Shown here: positions 56,501 to 64,000 of the stretch, one piece after another | Position numbering within the stretch: position 1 is the stretch's first letter | Layout: every line of letters starts with the position of its first letter | From: Pectinophora gossypiella | Lineage: Eukaryota; Arthropoda; Insecta; Lepidoptera; Gelechiidae | Direction: 5' to 3' | Length of the DNA stretch: 64,000 nt | Assembly: GCF_024362695.1 (NCBI RefSeq) | Contig: NC_065421.1 | Coordinates: 3,534,001-3,598,000 of the forward strand | Position numbers and translations under genes: made by a program | The notes under the pieces: generated by a model | What the model saw: only the letters and a program-made list of their open reading frames with translations | Told to the model about the DNA's origin: nothing | Database searches by the model: none

Positions 56501-59500
56501 CGATAGATAAGCTTTTCAAAAATATATAATACCATATACCTTTCATTTTAAGTTTTAAAACTATCTGACTTTGAAAATCGTCAATGAGGAACTTGATATT
56601 TCCCAATTTCATGAACCTTAACTTTACCACATGAAAACAACTACTTTCACCAAATATAATATGAATTACGCTACAGAATATGAATCTTCGACTTTCGAAC
56701 TATTAAATTACATTGATAGAAGGACCTATTTCAATAAGTGAAAAAATGAATTTTGATACGCGTTTGTTCTACCATATTCCATAGTGCGGCGCTCCCCGAT
56801 TGAGAAGCAAGCCGGTGTGCCGGTGGAGTGCCTAAACGCAGTCTGATGACGTCACATATCTGCAGTACTGTACAGTTTCACTTTTTTTCCTTGTTTTATT
56901 TTGTTGTTATTTAGTAATTAACCACTTTTTAGCATTTAACTGCAACTAACCCCTGTTGCAGCTAACCACACCAAAAACACACACACACACACAGCTAACT
57001 AGGCCGCCTGTTGTGCTTTTCTGTATATGTTGTCCTTATCTCTGTATTTTGCCCGGGTGAGAGCCTTCAGCGCTCCCCATTTGTCCGGCCAAGTAGTTAA
57101 TGCCATCTGCGGCAAATCTACAATAAGTCACGTCAAAAAAAAATCTGTATTTTGTGTCCATTGTGCTCAATAAAGTATTTTATCTATCTATCTATCTATC
57201 TAACCTCACGTTACAAAATTTCCTAACCATGCCGTGTATACACGTTTTGGGTTTCAATGTAGTTATTACCCACATTTGTAACCTTTTATTTTCGCATGTC
57301 ATGATTGTTACCTGTTGTGTGTACCTTTTAAATAAATAAAATAAAAGTACTTACATCGTTCAGCTCTGTAGGGAAGGGGCCGTCTCCGACGCGCGTGGTG
57401 TACGCCTTAACGACTCCGATGACGTCACCAATGGACCGTGGGGGGATGCCCAGCCCGGTGCATACTCCGCCGATGCTGCAGTTCGATGACGTCACGTACG
57501 GGTATGTACCTATGGGCAACGGGAGACATTCATACCTACAATCGTGGTATAAGAAAACCAGGTATGCTCAATCCTAAGACAAGCCGCCAATGGCCCCGAT
57601 TCCTGCAGACACCGCCTAATTTTATTTTAAGTTATATCCGTCATTTTCATATCCGTCGAAAAGGAAAGGGACGGATGATTCACAGCTCTTAATTTTAGGA
57701 AGAATGAGTAAATGAATGAATAACCCGGCCGAATCAAAAGGTACGTCGCTGGTATGCAATCCGTTTGACGTGCTGTCTACTTAACTGTGTCGGGTTATTG
57801 ACGGATGTAAATTTTTTAGATGGTTGGTTTAGATTTGTGCTTAAAATTGACGTGTGTTCCATAAATTTTATGCTTGTCGATTACCCGTCCCTTTCCTTTT
57901 CGGCGGATAAGAAAATGACAGATATAACTTAAAATAAAATTAGATGGTATTTACAGGAATTGGCACCATTGCCAGCCCATTGATGAAATAAGTGTTACCA
58001 TTATGGCAACTTCTTATAGTATTGTATACATCATATTTGTTATTTAATGAGACTTCGGTTTAGTGCGACAGGGTTCTAAAGTGGGTACATGATATTGACT
58101 GTTACCGAAGTCGATGTCCAACATGGCGGCGTTGGCTCCCTCGACGAGCACGCGGCGGCCCTTGCCGATCTCCTTGTGCAGGTAGGACACCGTGTCCCTC
58201 ACCAGCGGGCGGACCTGCTTCGCGTACAACTTGTACCTGGACAACTCCTCCTCAATGTCCACTTGTAGGGACGGAAACATGCGCGTGTACACCGATACCA
58301 GGGTACGGAACCTGGAAATCAATTAGAGAATTTAAAAAAAGTTTATTTCGATATCGTAGTAGACCCCGAACGTGATGATTATTATTATTTTTTATGTATA
58401 TTTATACGCCTGCATGAAAGAAAGAAAGAAAGAAAGTATATATTATTAGAGGACACCATTATTTGAATTATTTTACCACCTTTTTTGTATTCTATGTGTT
58501 CTCGCAAATAAATTGATTTGATTTTATTTGATTTTGACTGTCATCGGAAGAACTGGACGGTGCTGCACAGGACCGTGAGGTGCGGAAAGACCTGGGGGAA
58601 GTCTTTGCCCAACAGTGGGATCAAGAGGGCTACTAATAATAATATTTCTCCCTAAACAGCCTCCGCGGTCTAGTGGTTAGATAGGTAGATCTGGGTTTGA
58701 TTCCCGATGCGGACATTGTTCTTTGTTTAGTAAGGACTTTGCAGGCTTGAATCACTGATTGTCCGAAAATATAATTACGTGCTTCGGAGGGCATGTTAAG
58801 TCGTTGGTCCCGGGCTACAAGCCCAAACGCCTCCACCAATCTGCATCGGAGCAGCGTGGTGGAGTATACTCCATACCCTCTCCGGTTGATAGAGGGGAGG
58901 CCTGTGTCCAGCAGTGAGACGTGTATATGCTGTTTATGTTATTTATGTATTTCTCTCACAAGAAGAGATAAGATGTATGTAAACGACAACACTATTTTTT
59001 AAATGGTAAATCCGAATTAAAATTAAGTTGTTTTCAAATCAAATATTAATTATTGCAACAGTCATGAGCAATATAATGTACCCCCTTTAGGACTCTGTCG
59101 CACTAACATATTTGACATTTAGTGAGACTTACAGATCAATTTGTCAAAAAAGTTAATGTGACATGGTACCAAAGTGTATACATATTAATGCTCGTGACTT
59201 TAAATACTCAAAACATTTTACACAGGTAAGAGTACAACATCTTGGCGACGTTATAGCAAAAAACAACACCAATGTGTTTACATTTTACTTTTTTTGTCAA
59301 TCTCAACTCAATTTCTGTGACCTCCAAACGCTAATACCGATGACAGCCATCAAGATCCCCACTAACCCAGACAAAATTGTCAACGAATGTAATAGGTGTT
59401 GGCAGGGGACCAGAGGGCTTATTTTGGAAACGTTCGCCGTCCACTCGCGTGAATATATATACCTGTCTCATCTTGCAAATGACAAGTTCTGATGCGCTAC

Positions 59501-60757
59501 GTGAAATGGGTATATACAGAGTGTTGGTGACATCGTAACGAAAACTTTGATGGGTGATTCACACCATGATTCTGAGTTCATATCAAGTGGAATTGGGTCG
59601 TGTACTAGGTTCAAGATAAATTATGAAATTCTGATTACTAAATAAAGACACATCTAAAACTAACGAAAAACATTTTCTTTTTTCTATTAAACTTATTTAT
59701 GAATTTTAATCAAGAAAAACGTAATAATAAGTCCGACATTTTGTCACGTTTTTCTATGACGTCACAGAGTGCTTTTTCATACAAATTCCATAGTAATTTC
59801 GTGTTTTGACGTTTAGTAAAAAGTAACTGATTTGACTAGTTGGAAACTAGCCTATTGTCTGACGCAAAAGTATGAAACTGAAAATAATTAAAGAAAAAAA
59901 AACATGAATTTTCCGATGGAAATTCCACTTGAAATAATCTCAGAATCATGGTCTGAATCATCGCCCTTAGTATTCGTTACGATGTCACTATCACCCTGTA
60001 TAACTCTCTCATCTTACAAATCACACGTTCAGGGGGTTAAAATGGCCACATCGAAGCAATTCATCTAAGAAAGCAATATTGTTATTTAACATTTGTTTGC
60101 ATGGCTGAATGATGAATTGCTTCGATGTGGACATTTCATTATTATAATCAACGGCCTCTGTGGTTGAGCGTTGGACTCACGATACGGACGCTCCGGGTTC
60201 GAATCCCGGTGGGGGCATATCACAAAAATCACTTTGTGATCGCTAGTTTGGTTAGGACATTACAGGCTGATCACCTGATTGTCCGAAAGTAAGATGATCC
60301 GTGCTTCGGAAGGCACGTTAAGCCGTTGGTCCCGGTTACTATTTACTGATGTAAGTGAGTAATCGTTACGTGAGCCATGTCAGGGGCCTTTGGCGGCTCA
60401 ATTATAACCCTGACACCAGGGTTGATGAGGTTGATATTCTACCTCACAACCCACACGATAAGAATGTGCAAAAGAACGTGGTTATTCATTGGATTAAGAA
60501 TGCTATGCGAAATTCGTTTTGGGATATACTCGTGAGCATATGTGAGAACCGTAATTTGCTAGAGCGAGATAAGCTCAAATGGAGGTGCAGTTTAAATAGT
60601 TTAATACTCACTTCTCCTCGAAGACTTTGAAGTCTCCCAGCAGGTCCCCAATGCGGATGCCGTTGCGTGTGGCTTTAGACGAGTAGGCCGGTCCGATGCC
60701 CTTCTTGGTCGTGCCGAGGGAGTTCTTGCCCTTCTCTGCTTCTTGGAGGCCGTCCGC
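48791..60757 (-). CDS. Adenylosuccinate synthetase, seven 3' exons (N-terminus outside window)
   Basis: Exons in transcript order: 60612-60757, 58106-58311, 57355-57509, 52740-52864, 52087-52213, 50128-50248 and 48791-48843. Phases match throughout and give 310 of about 455 residues. The enzyme joins IMP and aspartate with GTP to form adenylosuccinate, the first committed step to AMP, in the cytosol. Visible signatures: GTTKKGIGPAYSSKATRNG, EGANAAMLDIDFG with GTYPYVTSSNCSIGGVCTGL across an exon join, RRCGWLDLVVVRY, LTKMDVLDTL, YKLNGKRI and the C-terminal VRYIGVGPGR. Two donors are GTTAGT (after 52740 and after 50128), set by phase. The first 145 or so residues, with the GTP-binding P-loop, are not found up to 64000. 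Introns hold many repeats and one orphan ORF (55692-56024). Confidence 0.93.
48941..49214. mobile_element. MITE family A, deleted copy
   Basis: Starts TGGTGCTAACTCCTG and ends CAAGAATTAGCATCA. Lies in the last intron of AdSS. Confidence 0.6.
49501..50069. mobile_element. MITE A (49501-49857) and MITE H (49924-50069)
   Basis: MITE A starts TGGCCCCGATTCCTG and ends CAGGAATTAGCACCA, inverted relative to 48941-49214. MITE H runs GTCACGAGCATTAATATG to ATATTGCTCATGAC. Confidence 0.65.
50303..50725. mobile_element. Repeat E fragment and inverted SINE family J
   Basis: 50303-50390 is the 3' end of repeat E. 50400-50725 is SINE J, inverted. Its head at the right reads, on the minus strand, GTAGCCCAGTTGGTAGAACG, then TCGCAGATTCA, a tRNA-like A and B box pair different from SINE families 1 and 2. 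Confidence 0.6.
50822..51214. mobile_element. hAT-type MITE (393 bp)
   Basis: The 8-bp duplication GTTATTAC flanks it (50814-50821, 51215-51222). Ends TAGTGATGTGCCGGAT and CGGAACATCACTA are hAT-like inverted repeats. Both subterminal zones are dense in GGATACGGAT and TATCCGCGGATA motifs around an AT-rich core without a transposase. Confidence 0.8.
51221..51473 (-). mobile_element. SINE family 2, inverted
   Basis: Directly follows the hAT MITE. Head at the right (CGGGATTCGACCTCC, damaged B box). A MITE A scrap follows at 51475-51525. Confidence 0.55.
51538..52075 (+). mobile_element. SINE family 1 split by repeat F
   Basis: The SINE is whole apart from an insertion of repeat F (51688-51893), which starts with CATACATACATACATA inside the GTCCGAAAA/AAGTAAGATG junction. 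The SINE resumes in register. It ends 12 bp from the AdSS exon at 52087. Confidence 0.65.
52370..52664 (-). mobile_element. 5S/tRNA-like SINE, well preserved copy
   Basis: Inverted, with ATGATGATGATG-type tail at the left and the tRNA-like and 5S-like head at the right. Near-identical to 35791-36093. Confidence 0.7.
53127..53458 (-). mobile_element. SINE family 1, inverted, near complete
   Basis: Body to head, ending GTGGTCTAGTGG complement and CTCCGTGG complement at the right. The B box complement is GGGAATCGAACCTGG. Confidence 0.65.
53459..53508. repeat. (AT)n microsatellite, about 48 bp
   Basis: Uninterrupted AT repeat between a SINE and a mariner-type MITE arm (53509-53640, starting CAGGGTGTTAGTGAC); the MITE probably used a TA within it. 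Confidence 0.85.
53750..54020 (+). pseudogene. LINE reverse transcriptase C-terminal fragment
   Basis: Translation gives MDIPTIRTKRFASSFIMRTA, REWNSLPSSVFP and YNPGAFMARV, a Jockey/CR1-like RT tail. 5' truncated; followed by repeat F inverted at 54046-54270. Confidence 0.65.
54637..54945 (-). pseudogene. RTE-like LINE reverse transcriptase C-terminal fragment
   Basis: 92 open codons: RSKTGITDVGKKSAKLKWDW, GHVCRMHPERWARVV, RSRGRPRKRWCDDL and WPEIAQSREEWKNQGEAFAQ. Typical end of insect RTE-type reverse transcriptases. Upstream RT domains are absent. Confidence 0.7.
55425..55580 (+). repeat. Repeat F copy
   Basis: Starts in CATACATACATACATA and ends ATCGCCCATAACA, closely matching 51688-51893. 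Confidence 0.5.
55692..56024 (-). CDS. Orphan 110-residue ORF in an AdSS intron
   Basis: Intact ORF from MSTFNCSKRELIESYIEGG to MLTDEEAMNLTRNPIT. The composition is protein-like: mixed charge, Trp at two sites (RRWKEAA, NTNWLDSEK), and predicted helices. It lies on the same strand as AdSS in its 4.5-kb intron, within AT-rich DNA (55160-56700) free of the common SINEs. I do not recognise the family. It may be the remnant or accessory gene of an unnamed transposon, or a retained exon. A longer start at 56063 is also open. Confidence 0.4.
   Translation of the reverse strand: MSTFNCSKRELIESYIEGGKTTAALSTYLEEKQVSEDNICFIIGKIQQTIIPASNRRWKEAARNKNIFLKNNTNWLDSEKLFVLNHFDNAKIIKMLTDEEAMNLTRNPIT
57000..57200 (+). 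mobile_element. LINE 3' tail with nested SINE and target duplication
   Basis: The non-LTR 3' end (GGCCGCCTGTTGTG to ATCTATCTATCT) is split by a 92-bp ~180-bp-type SINE at 57052-57143. The SINE is flanked by TCTGTATTTTG (57041-57051, 57144-57154). The uninterrupted host sequence is seen at 22283-22411. Confidence 0.8.
57591..57968. mobile_element. MITE family A, long copy
   Basis: Starts TGGCCCCGATTCCTGCAG and ends CAGGAATTGGCACCA, inverted relative to 13745-14123. Confidence 0.65.
58656..58945 (+). mobile_element. SINE family 1, internally damaged
   Basis: Head GCCTCCGCGGTCTAGTGG, B box missing some bases, body ending CCCAGCAGTGAGACG. Confidence 0.6.
59061..59201. mobile_element. MITE family H, clean copy
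   Basis: GTCATGAGCAATATAATG at one end and CATATTAATGCTCGTGAC at the other, about 141 bp, inverted ends. Confidence 0.6.
59517..59998. mobile_element. Mariner-type MITE with nested MITE B
   Basis: Outer ends CAGAGTGTTGGTGAC and GTGTC-type arm ending CACCCTG, with TA on both sides. MITE B (about 59596-59860) interrupts the left arm. Confidence 0.65.
60150..60464 (+). mobile_element. SINE family 2, near complete
   Basis: Head GGCCTCTGTGGTTGAGCG, B box GGGTTCGAATCCCG, shared core, body ending CCCACACGATAAGAA. It ends about 150 bp before an AdSS exon donor. Confidence 0.65.
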
Positions 60758-61099
60758 CTGGGGAGAAAATGCGTTTACTGAGGAAATATGCCTTACATAC
60801 ACAGCCTATATACGTCTCACTGCTGAGAGAAAAAAAATAAGTATGTAAATTGAATATTCAAATGTCAATTTAAAGTAGTAGGCTGAGCTATAGGCCATCT
60901 ACGGGGTCCACAGGTGGCGGTTTGTGGAACGGCCATCAGATATGATGGTTAGCTGCGAATATAAAAATAAGCAGTACCCGACCAAACTGCGACAAAATTA
61001 GCAGAATGTAGTGGGTAGCTCACTGGGACGGGCTAACCTATAAAATGCTACTTAGGTTCTATGACGATCTTGTGACGTAGCGAGTAGGCGCCGCTACTT

Positions 61100-61440
61100 C
61101 AAAAGCGCACCCCTGATGCCGGGCAGATGCAGTATCAGTACTGGTTGGAGGCCGAGGAAATGGATTCTGGTAGGGCTCTAGCTAGAACATCACCGATTGA
61201 GAAATTGGTCGGTGTACTGCGGAACGGAAGGCGATTGGGGCAACCACCGTTCTACACGCCCTATCTATGGAGTATCTATGGAGTAATGAAGGCGATTACT
61301 CCACCGACAAGAGCGCAGCTCTTAAATAAAGAGAGAGAGAAATGTCAAATTGCAATATTTCTTTTTTAGATGAATTGCTTCGATGTGGCCTATTAACCCC
61401 CCATATATTTGCAGCATGTTACTTATAAGTGTTACTCAAG
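61100..61440 (+). repeat. Repeat E, longest copy, plus a short flanking repeat
   Basis: 61100-61345 includes the GTAGGGCTCTAGCTAGAACA and GGGCGTGTAG-complement blocks. 61345-61440 (AATTGCTTCGATGTGG) recurs at 60030-60135 and 62845-62950. Confidence 0.5.
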
Positions 61441-61907
61441 TCTAGTAGGGAATAAAATACCGTGGTTTCAGCGTATCCCAATGTGAACATAGGCGTGATC
61501 TTATGTAGGAGTAATTCCTATTCCACATACATATAGCGAATTCCAGTTAATCTGAATTCCATGGACTTGAAACAAACGGTACTGTTTTGATTCGCGTGAA
61601 ACAAGCAAGGCTATAAAAATATACAAAGTTGGATGTAATGAATGTACGAACGTTGTTCGCTGTATTGCTGATAGGGTAAACAGTTTTTTTTAATGAGGGT
61701 ATTTCCAGGCTACGTTCCTTGAAAACAACACAGATGGCGCTGTAAAGATTTTGAAAGAAAGAAACATTTATTACTTCCGGACACCACAGACACAGACATG
61801 ACAGGTATTTTCCTTTGTTCAACCTTGTAATTTCATGCAAAACAGACATTATGTCATCTGCAGCATCTTTTATATCTTTGTTTTGGGTCTCTCTCTTAAT
61901 CGGTCCC

Positions 61908-62393
61908 TCATATCTGAGGATCGCGGTCAGCATCAGGGTTGCACCTGGAGCGGATGATCTGCCTCCACCGGTTCCCGTCCAGCGCTTCCCTTACTACTGT
62001 GTAGAACTTGGATGACGACGAGTCTTTCACTTGATCAGTCCATCTAGTCGGTGAACGACCACGCGATCTTTTGCCTTCAGTGTTCCCAACCACAATCAGT
62101 TTCTCTAAACTGTCATCGCCTCTGCGCATCGTATGGCCGAAATAAGAAAGGATGCGTTGTTGGCATATAGTGGACAGACGAGTTTTTATTTGGAGCTGGG
62201 TCATGATCGATGCATTAGTGCGCTTCGCAGTCCAAGGTATTCTTAGCATTCGCCTCCAACACCACATCTCTAGTGCATCAATCCTTTGTCTTTCTCGGGC
62301 CAGGATTGTCCACGTTTCTACTCCATACAGGAAGATAGGGAATACCAGGGCTCGTATCAATCTCATCTTGTGTCGTTTCATAATCATAATCAC
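61908..62393 (-). pseudogene. RTE-like LINE reverse transcriptase C-terminus (161 codons)
   Basis: Open reading with FPIFLYGVETWTI, ALEMWCWRRMLRIPWT, SYFGHTMRRG, GKRSRGRSPTRWTDQVKD and REALDGNRWRQIIR. These are the C-terminal motifs of RTE-type LINEs. The catalytic RT core (YxDD) and endonuclease are missing on the upstream side (beyond 62393), so it is truncated. Confidence 0.75.
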
Positions 62394-62399
62394 AGTTGC

Positions 62400-63440
62400 A
62401 ATAAATGATTACAACATTATCATGTTTCGTCATATGTTTGTCATTTCCATATCTCGGGACTATGGAGTCCCGGACTTTTGGAACGCGTGCGTGGGGCCGA
62501 AGCCAACACGTAGAGGCCCCTTAAGACAATTTAATCTAAATGTTGTGTGACACCAACCGGCGATTATCCCTGTATGCACTATGGGAGTGCACCCAAAGAC
62601 AATCCCCGGTTCGTGTAGGACTATTGCAGATTATGGGAACAAAGTGAACTGGGCTATTGGGTTGGGGGTTAGTGGACCGGGATACTGGAGCTATGGGGGA
62701 CCATGGCGCCTGCTCGACCAATGTTGGTAAACATGGATAAATGAGCAGGCGGTGACTCGCCACTCACTGGATGGGCCACCTATCTTATTATTATTATTAT
62801 TGATTGGTTGATTTATTATTGTTTTGGGTATACATGTAAAAAATAAGCATGTAAATTGAATATTTAAATGTCAAATTGCAATATTTCTTTTGTAGATGAA
62901 TTGCTTCGATGTGGCGTATTAACCCCCCAGATATTTGCAGCATGGGCGTTGTACGGCTGATGATGATGATGGGTATACATGATGAAGTGATGACACTTTT
63001 TTTCACACGCAGGCAACCCACGTCAGGCAGGTTACATCTTCCACCCATTATTATTGTCTTCTTATCGTGTGGGTTGTGAGGTGGTTGATCAACCTTATCA
63101 ACCCTTATACGAAAAACAATGTATATCATGTAGTCAGTATAACAACATGTAGTTATCACTTTATCTTCCGTGCAAGTTTGCGAAGGAATTACGCCGAGAC
63201 GCGCCTCTTGGCGTGAAGGTGACCGACCCTACGACGTCACAAAGAATCAGTTCTACCTAACCCACTGTTATCGTTGTAATCGTGTCAGTTTGAGGGTCAG
63301 AGTGCGCGATACTAGTTATCATGTGATAGGTACTTAGTGTATCACGCGATGACACACAAGAAAAATAATTACCTATCCGCATCCGCTTTCAGCTCGTTTC
63401 TTTTTTAATTTAATCTTGTTTATGTTTCTATATAATCTCA
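62400..63440. other. Repeat-rich DNA, no gene
   Basis: 62403-62780 is an unbounded repeat-like block; 62845-62950 is the AATTGCTTCGATGTGG repeat; 63050-63110 is a SINE 2 3' end inverted. No AdSS exon was found here. Confidence 0.4.
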
Positions 63441-63445
63441 GAAAC

Positions 63446-63768
63446 GGCCTCCGTGGTCTAGTGGTTGAGCTTTGGGCTCACGATCCCGAGGTCCTGGGTT
63501 CGATTCCCAATGGGGACATATCACGAAAATTACTTTGTGTGTGGTCTTTTTGGTTAGGACATTACAGGCTGATCACCTGATTGTCCGAAAGTAAGATGAT
63601 CCGTGCTTCGGAAGGCACGTTAAGCCCTTGGTCCCGGTTACTACTTACTGATGTAAGTAAGTAGTCGTTACATGAGCAATGTCACGGGCCTATGGCGGCT
63701 CAGTAATAACCCTGACAGCAGGGTTGATGGGGTTGATACTCCACCTTACAACCCACACGATAGAAGAA
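63446..63768 (+). mobile_element. SINE family 2, near complete
   Basis: Head GGCCTCCGTGGTCTAGTGG, B box GGGTTCGATTCCC, shared core, body ending CCCACACGATAGAAGAAG. Confidence 0.7.
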
Positions 63769-64000
63769 GATCTCAGACTCAGGTATGAGGACACCTCAGA
63801 CAGTCCGCTCACGCTCCTCAAACCCTCCTCTTTGTGTCTTGCGCAACGTGATAAATCGATCGATTCAATAAATTTTGTCGAAATCGATAAGTTTATTTTT
63901 CCCCTAACATGCGTGACACGTGATTTTGTTCTACTTTAACAAAACATGACTTATTCTTTTTTTTTTAAAGAACGTCCAGGGCCCTGTGCCGAGGTTTTTC

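Noticed and set aside
60758..64000. Search for the N-terminal AdSS exons (P-loop region)
   Set aside because: No minus-strand segment matches the family; only repeats and LINE remnants were seen.

Overview
The window looks like a moth or butterfly (Lepidoptera) nuclear genome. Genes are small-exon, GT-AG spliced and widely spaced in AT-rich DNA. The spaces are packed with tRNA-headed SINEs, LINE 3' ends, TTAA, TA and 8-bp-TSD MITEs, and one complete Ty3/gypsy-type retrotransposon. Exon limits below come from splice sites, reading phase and protein family alignment from memory. No transcript data were available.

Layout. (1) 1.5-37.5 kb: a tandem family of N-acetylneuraminate lyase-like (NPL/DapA superfamily) genes. 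A plus-strand copy is present only as its last two exons (1489-2287). It faces three complete minus-strand copies: A (2803-10624), B (13146-29278) and C (29978-37518). All share one exon plan (130, about 146, 169, 146, 172 and about 146 nt) behind different first exons. Copy B starts with a signal peptide; A and C do not. (2) 15660-22140: a 6.5-kb LTR element with 107/110-bp LTRs and apparently intact gag, protease and pol, inserted antisense in an intron of copy B. Two extra leader ORFs precede gag; the first encodes a small protein with a myristoylation-type N-terminus and one membrane segment. (3) 6469-8526: a 2.06-kb, nearly perfect foldback element with 11-bp target duplications in an intron of copy A. 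(4) 38407-41099: a four-exon Sgf11/ATXN7L3 gene (SAGA deubiquitinase module), divergent from copy C. (5) 41.3-48.8 kb: gene-poor, MITE-rich DNA. (6) 48791-60757: seven 3' exons (310 residues) of adenylosuccinate synthetase on the minus strand; its N-terminal exons lie beyond the window. (7) 60.8-64 kb: repeats and LINE remains.

How the parts relate. The lyases would cleave a sialic-acid-like substrate to an acyl-mannosamine-type product and pyruvate: A and C in the cytosol, B probably outside the cell or in the secretory route. Sgf11 and AdSS are unrelated housekeeping neighbours. The most unusual items are the retrotransposon leader ORFs, the foldback element with Mutator-like duplications, the hairpin units with 12-13-bp duplications, and several SINE families that share one core block behind different heads.
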